From assembly GCA_002294045.1 (NCBI GenBank), contig DBEP01000064.1:14206-74638 (forward strand): a stretch of 60,433 nt of DNA, written 5' to 3'. The notes under the pieces were generated by a model. That model made no database searches. It worked only from the letters and a program-made list of their open reading frames with translations, and had not been told where the DNA came from. Each line of letters starts with the position of its first letter. Positions within the stretch are counted from its first letter, which is position 1. This document shows positions 25,730-34,903 of this stretch, piece by piece. The position numbers were made by a program, and so were the translations under genes. The stretch comes from Lachnoclostridium sp. UBA903. Lineage in GTDB: Bacteria > Bacillota > Clostridia > Lachnospirales > Lachnospiraceae.

Positions 25730-27382
25730 ATGTATAGATTGATGGTCGTAGAAGATGAAGATATGATACGTAAAGGTATAGTAAACAGTATTCCCTGGCA
25801 GTCATTAGGATTTATGGTCGTAGCGGAAAGCGCAAACGGAAAGGATGCTTTGGAACAGCTTGAGAAAAACCCGGTGGATGTTTTGCTGACAGATATAAAA
25901 ATGCCGATTATGGGTGGAACGGAACTGTCAAAAAAAACAAGGCAGTTATACCCTGATATTGAGATTATTATCTTAAGCGGATTTGCTGATTTCGAATACG
26001 CACGCCAGGCAATCGGTTTCAGGGCTTTCGATTATTTGCTGAAACCTACCAATAAGAAAAAACTGCTGGATGCTTTTACCGCACTGAAGGAAAGTATGGA
26101 TCAAAAACGGGAAATGAAAGAAGAAATATTTTACAGTAATCTGTATATCAGTGCCGGTTATGAAACCATGCGAAATGAATTTCTCCAGTCCATGTTAGAG
26201 GGCGATACCAGTCTTTTCAATGATTTTGATGAGAAAACCGCATCATTGGAGCTGGATTTTTCAGGACATTATTTTACCGCGGCTACGATAAAATTTGACA
26301 GGAAGAGTATTTTTAAGGAATTGGAATCGTCCTGGGAGACAGACAAGCGGCTGCTTACCTTCTCTTATAGAAATATTTTAAAAGAGGAATTAAGTAACAT
26401 CGATAATGCTTATTATATTGTCAAGGATTATGATACGATTGATTTTGTATTTTGTTTTTCATCCGCAGAGAAACAAAATGCACAGATGATTCCATGTCTG
26501 GAGAGTATCAGCGAAAACATACAAAACTGTCTGTTTAAGTATGTAACAGTGCCTTATACCATAGGGATTGGCTTAAGCTATCCTTCGATTCATCATATTG
26601 CAAAATCATACAGCCAGGCAAAAAGATCAATTCAGAATAATTTTTATCTTGGAGATCAAAGAGTACAGGTTTATCAGGATAATAATGAATCAAAGTATGA
26701 GCAGAATTTTATCCGGTTTTATCCGGAAGAAATGGAGCATGTTGCTGTCTCAATCAGTAACGGTAATTATATGGAAACGAAAAAATATCTGACCTCCATA
26801 TTCCGGGTGCTCATGGAGCAGAACCTGCTGCCTGAAATCGTAAAAAATTACTGTATCGCTCTTAAATTGATGGTTCAATCCAAGATTACAAACAGTTATG
26901 AAACCATGGAGAAAATCATCGGTGATGAGTATAATGATTTTGTGAAAGACGCCTTAAATGTCAAGGAGCTTGAAACTTATATCGTCAATGTTATGGTGGC
27001 ACTGGCGAAAGAAATTGATGAAACCGTTGATCCGCTTGAGCTCAAAGAGCAGCATAAGGTAATTGATAAGGCGAAGGCATATATTGCGGCACACTTAAGC
27101 GAAAAAATTACTTTAAAAATGATCAGTGAAAATGTATATCTGTCGGAGACCTACTTCAGCTTTCTGTTCAAAAAAATTACAGGGGTTACTTATATTGACT
27201 ATATTCAGAAACTCCGCATGCAGGAAGCGAAAAAATTACTGGTTAATACGACTTATAAAGTTTATAAAGTGGCCGAATTGATTGGTTATAATGATTATAA
27301 ATATTTTTCTGTCCAGTTTAAGAAGTATGCTGCTCTGACTCCAAAAGAATACCGGAATCAGGGAAGACGGAAAGCGGAATAA
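25730..27382 (+). CDS. AraC-type response regulator, YesN family
   Basis: The 550-aa protein has an N-terminal receiver domain (residues 1-120) with the phosphoacceptor in LLTDIKMP (Asp55) and Lys in LLKPT. A long middle region follows, then a C-terminal AraC helix-turn-helix pair (from about residue 445; YLSETYFSFLFKKITG and VAELIGYNDYKYFSVQFKKY). It is the output of the preceding kinases and is translated from the same transcript (3-nt gap). Likely targets are the pentose ABC/SDR/kinase operon just upstream (inference from neighbourhood). Confidence 0.88.
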   Translation: MYRLMVVEDEDMIRKGIVNSIPWQSLGFMVVAESANGKDALEQLEKNPVDVLLTDIKMPIMGGTELSKKTRQLYPDIEIIILSGFADFEYARQAIGFRAFDYLLKPTNKKKLLDAFTALKESMDQKREMKEEIFYSNLYISAGYETMRNEFLQSMLEGDTSLFNDFDEKTASLELDFSGHYFTAATIKFDRKSIFKELESSWETDKRLLTFSYRNILKEELSNIDNAYYIVKDYDTIDFVFCFSSAEKQNAQMIPCLESISENIQNCLFKYVTVPYTIGIGLSYPSIHHIAKSYSQAKRSIQNNFYLGDQRVQVYQDNNESKYEQNFIRFYPEEMEHVAVSISNGNYMETKKYLTSIFRVLMEQNLLPEIVKNYCIALKLMVQSKITNSYETMEKIIGDEYNDFVKDALNVKELETYIVNVMVALAKEIDETVDPLELKEQHKVIDKAKAYIAAHLSEKITLKMISENVYLSETYFSFLFKKITGVTYIDYIQKLRMQEAKKLLVNTTYKVYKVAELIGYNDYKYFSVQFKKYAALTPKEYRNQGRRKAE

Positions 27383-27565
27383 TGATAAAAAGGACCAGGA
27401 GATGGAACGAATCAATCAAATGCCTCATTTCCCATTTGAAAGATATATGGAACAAGTGATATAATAAGTCTGACAGAAGGATTTAATTATACCATAGTAT
27501 ATTAGAAAGATTAGAGAAGACACTGTTGAGAGTCTATTAATGATTGGGATTGGGGCAAAATTATA

Positions 27566-29137
27566 ATGAAAGCATTACTGGTGGAAGATGAGTCTATTAC
27601 AAGAAAAGGTTTATTAAAGCATATTCCGTGGTCAGAACTTGGGATAGATGAGATTATCAGTGCGGAGGATGCAGAAACAGCATTGCAGATGAGTACGGAT
27701 TATAAGCCGGATATAATCGTATCTGACATAAAGATGAGGGAAATTGACGGTATTGAAATGTGCCGTTTCTTTAAAGAACGCTTGCCGGACTGCCAGTTGG
27801 TATTTATCAGCAGCTATGCGCAGAAAGAATATTTAAAAGCGGCGATTGAACTGGAAGCTGTCCAGTATGTTGAGAAGCCCATTGATTTGGATGAACTGTC
27901 CGGGGCAATTAAAAAAGCGATGGAACGCTGTCATACTATCTGTGAATACCGTTCCATACAAAGGGAATATGAAAAAAGTGTGGTACATATAAAGAATGAA
28001 ACGTTTTTATCACTTCTCAGGGATAGGAAAAACGGTGAAGATAACGGTACAATTTTAAAAATTGCGGGGCTTTGGAATGACCGCTGCAGGGCGCTGCGCA
28101 TTTGTATCATTCGGTGGGCCGACATGCAGGATAAAACAGATATGGTATCAGAGTGGTATAAAAGTGCGGCGGGACTTAAGGGAGAGAATACAGGCATGTA
28201 TGTTTATGCGGATTTCTGGGACAATGCAACCATGATTCTCTATCTTGCGGCAGAGAGCATGGAGTTAGAAGAAAACGGTCAGGTTCTTAATTCTATGCGG
28301 GAGCTGGCTAAAAACCAGAACAACGGCAATGTGCATTTTCTGGCAATCGGGATGTTATGTACCAGTGCAAAAGATTTGGCACGCTCTTACCAGTCGGCCC
28401 AGCAGGCATTACAATGTCTGTCGTTTATGGGATATAGCTCCTGTGCTGCGGAAAAAGAATTCTTTTGTGAATGGCAGAACGACTTAGGGGCAGAAGAGGA
28501 GATTTCCCTTAGAAAAGCAATTCAAAAGAAGGATTCACAGGAAGCCGGGGAAATTATTAATCAAATATTTAATATTTTTATAAAAGAGAAAGTTATTCTA
28601 AACAGCGTAGTAAGAAATATTTGCCTGATAATTTATAATTATATCAGAGAAGCTGAAAAAAATAATCCCGGGCAGCAATGCAAAAGACCTGTGCCGGGAG
28701 TAGAATATGCGTACATTTTGGAGCAGGCGGTAACCCTGCAGGAAATCAGGGAGCTGCTGTTACAATATGTACAAACAGCCTTTGGGCGGAAGAGCTTTGA
28801 GAATACAGGAAGCAATGTATCTATCCGGCAGGTGATTGCATATATGCATAAGCATTATCACGAGAAAGGGCTTAGCATTAACCGTATGGCAGAAGAGGTA
28901 TTTTTAACACCCACCTATCTTTCAAGCTTGTTCAAACAGGATACGGGCCTGACAATTAATCAGTATCTTACTAAATTGCGAATGGAGTATGCAAAATCTT
29001 ACCTGCTTGATCCAAGGTTTAAATTATATCAGGTAGCAGATAAGGTGGGATATGAGGATGCTGCTTATTTTGCACGCATATTTAAGAACCAGACCGGAAT
29101 GACGCCGTCGGAATATAAGGAGAAGAACATTCTGTGA
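27566..29137 (+). CDS. AraC-type response regulator, YesN family (second system)
   Basis: The 523-aa protein has a receiver domain with phosphoacceptor Asp54 in IVSDIKMR and a VEKPID conserved Lys, a variable middle region, and a C-terminal AraC domain (YLSSLFKQDTGLTINQYL and VADKVGYEDAAYFARIFKN). It is separated from the first regulator by 183 nt, which suggests its own promoter. Its stop overlaps the start of the following kinase gene, so the two form a cognate pair. The ribosome binding site is weak (TTGGGG at about 10 nt). The probable target is the lpl-type transporter operon downstream (inference). Confidence 0.88.
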   Translation: MKALLVEDESITRKGLLKHIPWSELGIDEIISAEDAETALQMSTDYKPDIIVSDIKMREIDGIEMCRFFKERLPDCQLVFISSYAQKEYLKAAIELEAVQYVEKPIDLDELSGAIKKAMERCHTICEYRSIQREYEKSVVHIKNETFLSLLRDRKNGEDNGTILKIAGLWNDRCRALRICIIRWADMQDKTDMVSEWYKSAAGLKGENTGMYVYADFWDNATMILYLAAESMELEENGQVLNSMRELAKNQNNGNVHFLAIGMLCTSAKDLARSYQSAQQALQCLSFMGYSSCAAEKEFFCEWQNDLGAEEEISLRKAIQKKDSQEAGEIINQIFNIFIKEKVILNSVVRNICLIIYNYIREAEKNNPGQQCKRPVPGVEYAYILEQAVTLQEIRELLLQYVQTAFGRKSFENTGSNVSIRQVIAYMHKHYHEKGLSINRMAEEVFLTPTYLSSLFKQDTGLTINQYLTKLRMEYAKSYLLDPRFKLYQVADKVGYEDAAYFARIFKNQTGMTPSEYKEKNIL

Positions 29138-30957
29138 AAATGTTAAATAAACATATAGTTAATTGGTTTTCCCATAAAAGCATTCGTACCAAAATGACCA
29201 TATCTTTCTCTATTCCATTATTGCTTATTGCTCTGCTTTTATCTTTTATCAGCTACAATATTATTGCGAAGCAATACGCCAGACAGATTCTGTATTCGGC
29301 AGATCAGTCTTATGAGCAGGCAATTTCATATCTGGAAAACCATATACAGAATATGAATTATGTGCAGCTTCTGCTGGGCACAAATAAGCGGCTGCAGGAA
29401 GTACTGAGCAACGAAGTATTTGAGAAAAAGGAACAGGCGCAGCAGTACCGGGAATATTGGAGACTGGACGATATCATTACTTCCATTGATTTATCCAATG
29501 GCTTGTATAACTGTGCTTTATATGTTCCGGATAACATGATATATACGAATAACAACTATCATTTTTATCCCTTATCGGAACTGCCTGATAATATTGAATG
29601 GGAAAGATTTTCCTCAACGATGGGAGGCGCTCTTTATTTTACGGATGTTCAGACTGTGCCGTTGGGGAATTCCAATAACCCGGGGAGACAGGTTGCCCTG
29701 CTGAAAATGATATATGATAACGATGGAATTCAGTGTGTGGCAAGGGTCAGCGTATCCGTAGAAGAATTAGAAAATATTTTACGTAATTCTGATATTACGC
29801 AGAAAGGTTTCAGTTACCTGATTAATGACAGAAATGAAGTTATAGCAACCTCAATTCAGGCAGAAACAGAATATATTCAGATATTGGAACAGAATAAGGC
29901 AGAAACGGACGGAAAAACAGGCTGGACAGATATTCGTTTTGAAGGAATGGGAAATTATCTTGTAAAAAGGCAGACCATCAATGAGGCCGGCTGGACGCTT
30001 GTCAGTATGATTGAAAAGGCTGACTTTTATCATGAAAGCAATGTTGTGCTTCAGGTATTTGCTCTATTTGTAATGCTGATTTTTCCTGCAATTGTATTCA
30101 TATCATATAATCTGGCGCGTTATTATACGAAGCGCCTTACCAGATTAAGCAGTCAGATGATTAAGGTTCAGAATGGTAACTGGAGTTTAATTGAGGAGGA
30201 GGAAGAACCGGAGGATGAAATAGGAAGATTATTTCAGCAATTTAAGTATATGACAAAAGAGCTGCGGACTTTAATGCTGAACCAGTACCGGCTGGGACAA
30301 AGTGTCAAGGCCGCGGAAATGCGGGCGCTGCAGGCACAGATAAATCCGCATTTTCTTTATAATACGCTGGATATGATTAATTGGGAAGCGAGGGACCACG
30401 ATGCCGGGAAAATTGTGACCATCGTACAAAGTCTGGCTAAGTTTTACCGGATTAGTTTAAATAAGGGCAGACAGATTGTGAGAATTGCTGATGAATTAGA
30501 GCATGTAAAAGCATATGTTAAAATTGAAAATTATCATTTTGAGAATGCAATCTTCTTTACCATTACCGCCCCGGAAGATATACTGGAATTAAGCTGCATC
30601 AATATTATTCTCCAGCCCTTCGTGGAGAATGCCATTATGCATGGAATTGCAAAGAATAATAAAATTAAGGAGTGCCACATAACCATTGAAGTACAAAGAG
30701 AGAAAGAGGATATTGTTTTCCGTATCCTGGATGACGGCAGCGGGATGACGAAGGAACAGCTGGAACAGATTTTTCAGAAAAATACTTCTAAGTCCACTCA
30801 TGGTTATGGTGCGCAAAACATTAATTTTCGTATAAAGTTATATTATGGAGAACAATACGGTGTCTTTTATAAAAGCGAGCCGGGGGTGGGGACTTGTGTT
30901 ACAATCCGCATTCCGGCCATGACAGTCGAAGAAGCAGAACGGATAAATACAGGATAA
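29134..30957 (+). CDS. YesM-type sensor histidine kinase (second system)
   Basis: The 607-aa protein has N-terminal and central membrane helices around an extracellular Cache-like sensor, HAMP, and INPHFLYNTLD with phosphoacceptor His406. The ATP-binding domain is complete (QPFVENAIMHGI, DDGSGM, and a GAQNINFRIKLYYG G2 region). GTG 29134 overlaps the previous stop TGA and has AGGAGA upstream; ATG 29140 is an alternative. It should sense an extracellular sugar and phosphorylate the 27566 regulator. A strong hairpin ends the transcript. Confidence 0.88.
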   Translation: MKMLNKHIVNWFSHKSIRTKMTISFSIPLLLIALLLSFISYNIIAKQYARQILYSADQSYEQAISYLENHIQNMNYVQLLLGTNKRLQEVLSNEVFEKKEQAQQYREYWRLDDIITSIDLSNGLYNCALYVPDNMIYTNNNYHFYPLSELPDNIEWERFSSTMGGALYFTDVQTVPLGNSNNPGRQVALLKMIYDNDGIQCVARVSVSVEELENILRNSDITQKGFSYLINDRNEVIATSIQAETEYIQILEQNKAETDGKTGWTDIRFEGMGNYLVKRQTINEAGWTLVSMIEKADFYHESNVVLQVFALFVMLIFPAIVFISYNLARYYTKRLTRLSSQMIKVQNGNWSLIEEEEEPEDEIGRLFQQFKYMTKELRTLMLNQYRLGQSVKAAEMRALQAQINPHFLYNTLDMINWEARDHDAGKIVTIVQSLAKFYRISLNKGRQIVRIADELEHVKAYVKIENYHFENAIFFTITAPEDILELSCINIILQPFVENAIMHGIAKNNKIKECHITIEVQREKEDIVFRILDDGSGMTKEQLEQIFQKNTSKSTHGYGAQNINFRIKLYYGEQYGVFYKSEPGVGTCVTIRIPAMTVEEAERINTG

Positions 30958-30961
30958 GGTT

Positions 30962-31004
30962 ACCGCTGTGGGAGGTCTGAGGGCTTCCTGCGGCGGTTCT
31001 TTTT
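30962..31004 (+). terminator. Intrinsic terminator after the second kinase gene
   Basis: An imperfect GC-rich stem pairs ACCGC...GGGAG with CTTCC...GCGGT and is followed by TCTTTTT. It separates the two-component genes from the transporter operon. The following 150 nt should hold the promoter for the permease genes. Confidence 0.7.
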
Positions 31005-31161
31005 GTGCAGAATAAAGCGCCTGCCTATATACAAAAATTATAAAATTTATTGCCTTTATTATATGAAATGCATAAGAATGTCAGGGAAATCATAGTTTTG
31101 TTATGTTTTATTTGTCGGCTTTAATAAGTATAATTACATTATATTAAAGGAAGTGTACAAA

Positions 31162-32109
31162 ATGACAAGGAGAAGATGCTTCATGACAAAATACTTTAAA
31201 AATTTTGTTCAGGAATTCAAAAAAAATAAGGCCCTGTTTTTAATGATTACACCTATGGTTATTCTTGTGTTCATATTACTGTACCTGCCGATGTCCGGAT
31301 TGGTACTTGCTTTTAAAAACTATAGATTCAACCTTGGCGTGTTTGGAAGCGAATGGAACGGTTTGGAGAATTTCCGGTATTTATTTTCATCGGGAACAGG
31401 CTGGTTGATTACTAAAAATACCATTCTTTACAATTTATTAAATTTGATTACTTCACAGGCACTGGCTATACTGGTGGCAATATCAATTACAGAAATGAAA
31501 GGAAGGTATTTTAAGAAAATTTCACAATCCGTAATTTTCCTTCCTTATTTTATATCATGGGTAATAGTCGGTACATTCGTATATAATTTGTTTAATTATG
31601 AGACGGGTCTGCTAAACAGCATGCTGAAGAATTTCGGATATGATGCGGTTAATTTATATTCCATGCCGGGTGTCTGGCCGTTTATTATCTGCCTCTTTAA
31701 TGCATGGAAATGGTGCGGATATAATTCCGTTATTTATATCGCAGCCATTACCGGAATAGACGGAGAATGTTATGAAGCATCTGAAATAGACGGGGCAAAT
31801 ATATTTCAACGGATCCGTTATATTACACTGCCGGGTATAAAACCAACGGTTATAACTATGTTTTTGCTGCAAATCGGACGTATTCTCCGAGGAGATTTTG
31901 AGATGTTTTATCAAATAGTCGGCAATAACGGACAATTGTATAATGCTACGGATGTAATCGATACTTACGTTTTCCGTTCACTGATGCAGAACTCGAACCT
32001 GGGAATGACGGCAGCAGCTACATTTTATCAATCAATTCTATGCTTCATTATTATTATGATAGTAAATCATATCGTTAAAAGAGCTGATAAAGATCTGGCT
32101 CTGTTCTGA
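31162..32109 (+). CDS. Polysaccharide/sugar ABC permease, LplB type
   Basis: The roughly 315-aa membrane protein has six helices and the LplB-type EAA loop GECYEASEIDGANIFQRI. Typical family segments are PMSGLVLAFKNYRF and the C-terminal helix. ATG 31162 follows AAAGGAAG by 8 nt; ATG 31183, with AAGGAG upstream, is a realistic alternative. With the next two genes it forms an lpl/Ytc-type importer controlled by YesN/YesM systems, as is common in Lachnospiraceae and Paenibacillus. No ATPase gene is included. Confidence 0.88.
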   Translation: MTRRRCFMTKYFKNFVQEFKKNKALFLMITPMVILVFILLYLPMSGLVLAFKNYRFNLGVFGSEWNGLENFRYLFSSGTGWLITKNTILYNLLNLITSQALAILVAISITEMKGRYFKKISQSVIFLPYFISWVIVGTFVYNLFNYETGLLNSMLKNFGYDAVNLYSMPGVWPFIICLFNAWKWCGYNSVIYIAAITGIDGECYEASEIDGANIFQRIRYITLPGIKPTVITMFLLQIGRILRGDFEMFYQIVGNNGQLYNATDVIDTYVFRSLMQNSNLGMTAAATFYQSILCFIIIMIVNHIVKRADKDLALF

Positions 32110-32135
32110 CCAAAGAATTATAAATGGAGGTAAAC

Positions 32136-33050
32136 ATGAAAAATGAACATTTGGTGAAGTCACAAAGTATTAAGAGAGGACCGGCAAGAATCAGTTTCGA
32201 TGTTCTTAGCTATATTTTAGTCGGTTTAGTTGCCTTACTCTGTTTATTACCTTTTATTGTATTGATATCGGGTTCTTTTTCGTCGGAACAGGCAATTCGG
32301 TTTACGGGATACGGGCTGTTTCCAAAAGAATTCACTTTGGAAGCTTATCGGATTGTATTTAAAAATCCGCTCACTATACTGAGAGCTTATGGTGTTTCGA
32401 TTTTTATTACAACAGCAGGAACGGCTGTCGGATTATTAGTGTTGACACTAAGCGCCTATGTAATCAGCCGGAAAGATTTTAAGTACAGAAACCAGTTTTC
32501 TTTCTTCTTTTACTTTACAACTTTGTTTAACGGCGGTATGGTTAGTACTTATATTTTCTATATTCAATATTTGCATCTAAAAGACAGTTATCTGGCATTA
32601 ATATTACCCGGTATGCTGAATGTATTTTATTTGCTGATTATGAGAAGTTTTGTCTCCGTAATACCGACGGCGCTGATTGAATCCGCAAAAATAGACGGTG
32701 CAGGAGAATTTAAGGTTTTTATAAGCATAATCCTGCCTCTATTAAAATCAGGATTAGCCACAATCGGTTTGTTTTTGGCACTGGGCTACTGGAATGATTG
32801 GTATAATGCTATGCTTTATATCAATTCTTCGGAAAAATATCCGTTGCAATATATGCTCTATGATTTACTCCAGCAGACACAGGCATTAGCAAGGATAGCC
32901 AGCCAGGCGGGAATCCAGGTTGCGAACCTGCCTTCCAACACGCTGAAGCTGTCCATGGCTGTAGTAGCAACCGGCCCTATCATTCTTTTATATCCATTTG
33001 TACAGAAATACTTTGTTAAAGGTATTACTATCGGTTCTGTAAAAGGATAG
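32136..33050 (+). CDS. Sugar ABC permease, LplC type
   Basis: The roughly 304-aa permease has six helices and the EAA motif PTALIESAKIDGAGEFKVF near residue 190. It ends with a KGITIGSVKG tail typical of LplC/YtcP proteins. ATG 32136 follows GGAGG; ATG 32124 would leave no site. It pairs with the LplB-type protein. Confidence 0.9.
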   Translation: MKNEHLVKSQSIKRGPARISFDVLSYILVGLVALLCLLPFIVLISGSFSSEQAIRFTGYGLFPKEFTLEAYRIVFKNPLTILRAYGVSIFITTAGTAVGLLVLTLSAYVISRKDFKYRNQFSFFFYFTTLFNGGMVSTYIFYIQYLHLKDSYLALILPGMLNVFYLLIMRSFVSVIPTALIESAKIDGAGEFKVFISIILPLLKSGLATIGLFLALGYWNDWYNAMLYINSSEKYPLQYMLYDLLQQTQALARIASQAGIQVANLPSNTLKLSMAVVATGPIILLYPFVQKYFVKGITIGSVKG

Positions 33051-33091
33051 ACCGGATTAAATAATTTATTTAATGAAAAAGGAGGATTTTT

Positions 33092-34615
33092 ATGAGAAAA
33101 AGGAGAAGGTTATTATCTATGTTATTAGTTTTGGCAATGTTGTCCTTAACTTTGAGCGGATGCGGCCGGAAAAGCAACGAGGATACGAATACCGGCAGCC
33201 AGACGTCGGAAACAGGCGGGCTGGATACTTCAGAAGAAGTGGAGCTGGTAATGTATGTGGTTAGTAATGAACCGACGGGCCAGGATGCGGTTAACGAAAA
33301 TTTCAATAAAATATTGAAAGAAAAATTGAATGCTACCTTAAAGATTAACTGGATCGGCTGGGCCGAATATGCGAACAGGTATCCGTTGCTATTTTCATCA
33401 GGTGAAGTATTTGATATGGCCTACTGTGCATCCTGGCTGAATTTTTCCTCACTGGCAAAAAGAGGTGCTTTCATGGAACTGGATGATTTATGGCCGACCT
33501 ATGCACCGGATAATTATGCAATGCAATCCGATACTGCCAAACAGCAGGCAACGGTAGACGGCTCTTATTACTGTGTGCCTACCCTTTTGGCAACCTATTC
33601 TGCCTATGGACCCATATATCGCACCGATATCACGGAAGACAGTGGCTGGGACGGTGAAATGAAGACATTTGAGGATATGGAAGAATATCTTGATATCGTA
33701 GCAGCCAGCGGAACAGGAATAGAGCCGTTGGATATCTACTCTGCGGGTTCGGAAGTAGATGATGTGTGGATGTATTATAACGGACAATATGCAATAAAAG
33801 GCTCCACAAATGATTTCCTTTTTATTGATCCCTCCGAAGAGAATCCCAAACTTTATACCTATTATGAATATGATAAAATAAATGAGTTTCTTGAAATGAT
33901 GACCAGGTGGAATGAAAAAGGTTTCTTCAGTAAATCTGCGTTGGCCGATACCGATTCCGATAAGGTCAGAAACGGAAAAGCTGCTTTAAGGGTCCACAAT
34001 GTAGATACCTATCAGACATATGCGATTGAACATCCGGAATATAAATTCAAGTACTCCAACTTTGTATCGGATGTATCAAATATGTCGTTTACACAGGATG
34101 CAATGGTTATCTCCAGTACTTCAAAGAATCCGGAAAGAGCACTTGCTTTCTGGAATCTGCTGACAACGGACCAGGAAGTGTACGATGCATTCTTTTATGG
34201 TATTCTGGGTGAATCCTATGAGTTAAACGCCAAAGGACAATTTACGATATTAGACCCGGATAAGTATGCTACATCCGCAATGTGGGCTGCAAGGACAACA
34301 AAGCTGAACCGTGACCAGGCGGGGACGCCGGAAGATGTGTCGGAATACAAAAAAGAATGGGACGCTTATATTCAGGATGGGGCAGGTTCACAAAAATACC
34401 GTTCTTTCGTAATTGACACCTCTTCCATTGAGACGGAATACGCAGCCTGCCAAAGCGTACATCAGCAGTATTGGTGGCCGTTAGAATTAGGTTATACGGA
34501 TGCAGAGAAGGGGCTTGCGGAATATAAGGAAAATATGGAAGCGGCAGGTATTGAGAAAGTCCGCGAGGTAATACAGGGACAGCTCGAAGCTTATTTGGCT
34601 GGGATAGAAGAATAA
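33092..34615 (+). CDS. Sugar-binding lipoprotein, LplA type
   Basis: The 507-aa product begins with an Arg-rich signal peptide and lipobox LSGC (Cys24), then a Thr/Glu/Asp-rich linker. A long family-1 solute-binding protein of the LplA/YtcQ kind follows, which is larger than MalE-type proteins. Trp- and Tyr-rich stretches (WAEYANRYP, QYWWPLELGYTD) fit binding of a carbohydrate. AAAGGAGG precedes the start. The ligand is unknown; the adjacent GH30 gene suggests a beta-linked glucan- or xylan-derived oligosaccharide (inference). Confidence 0.9.
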   Translation: MRKRRRLLSMLLVLAMLSLTLSGCGRKSNEDTNTGSQTSETGGLDTSEEVELVMYVVSNEPTGQDAVNENFNKILKEKLNATLKINWIGWAEYANRYPLLFSSGEVFDMAYCASWLNFSSLAKRGAFMELDDLWPTYAPDNYAMQSDTAKQQATVDGSYYCVPTLLATYSAYGPIYRTDITEDSGWDGEMKTFEDMEEYLDIVAASGTGIEPLDIYSAGSEVDDVWMYYNGQYAIKGSTNDFLFIDPSEENPKLYTYYEYDKINEFLEMMTRWNEKGFFSKSALADTDSDKVRNGKAALRVHNVDTYQTYAIEHPEYKFKYSNFVSDVSNMSFTQDAMVISSTSKNPERALAFWNLLTTDQEVYDAFFYGILGESYELNAKGQFTILDPDKYATSAMWAARTTKLNRDQAGTPEDVSEYKKEWDAYIQDGAGSQKYRSFVIDTSSIETEYAACQSVHQQYWWPLELGYTDAEKGLAEYKENMEAAGIEKVREVIQGQLEAYLAGIEE

Positions 34616-34621
34616 GCCGTA

Positions 34622-34723
34622 AGCGGAGCGCTTATATCTCATAGGACAAACTTTCACTATGAGATAAGAAAAATTCCGGCTTACGGACTCTGGCGCTGCC
34701 GCACTGGTGTGCGGCAGCTTTTA
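34622..34723 (+). terminator. Two stem-loops ending the lpl transcript
   Basis: A perfect 10-bp stem GCTGCCGCAC/GTGCGGCAGC (34695-34704, 34709-34718) with a 4-nt loop and TTTTATTA is a strong intrinsic terminator. Upstream, CTTATATCTCATAG pairs with CTATGAGATAAG, nested in a GTAAGC/GCTTAC pairing. A smaller ATTAGCTC/GAGCTAAT repeat follows at about 34722-34755. GH30 transcription therefore probably starts separately or by readthrough. Confidence 0.75.
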
Positions 34724-34862
34724 TTAGCTCTTAGGAAGTTCGATGAGCTAATAACCCTCCGGATTCTGGTGAGGATATAAGTAACTAAAACAGCTAACAG
34801 ATTGTTAAAAATTAAAAAAGAAAGGATGCCACAAGGGGAATATTCCAATCTTTTATATTAGT

Positions 34863-34903
34863 GGCAGTATCGCAGGACAGCCTGTGATATGGCGGTATAA
34901 ACC
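34863..34903 (+). promoter_or_regulatory. Start-proximal bulged hairpin, copy C
   Basis: CA-G-TATCGCAGG pairs with CCTGTGATATG (within 34863-34892), with the same bulged G and one G-U pair. CGGTATAAACC and ATG 34904 follow. No AGGAGG lies between hairpin and start. Confidence 0.65.

Noticed and set aside
27383..27565. Possible gene or riboswitch between the two response regulators
   Set aside because: The 183-nt gap has no ORF with a ribosome binding site and no strong conserved structure; it probably holds only a promoter.
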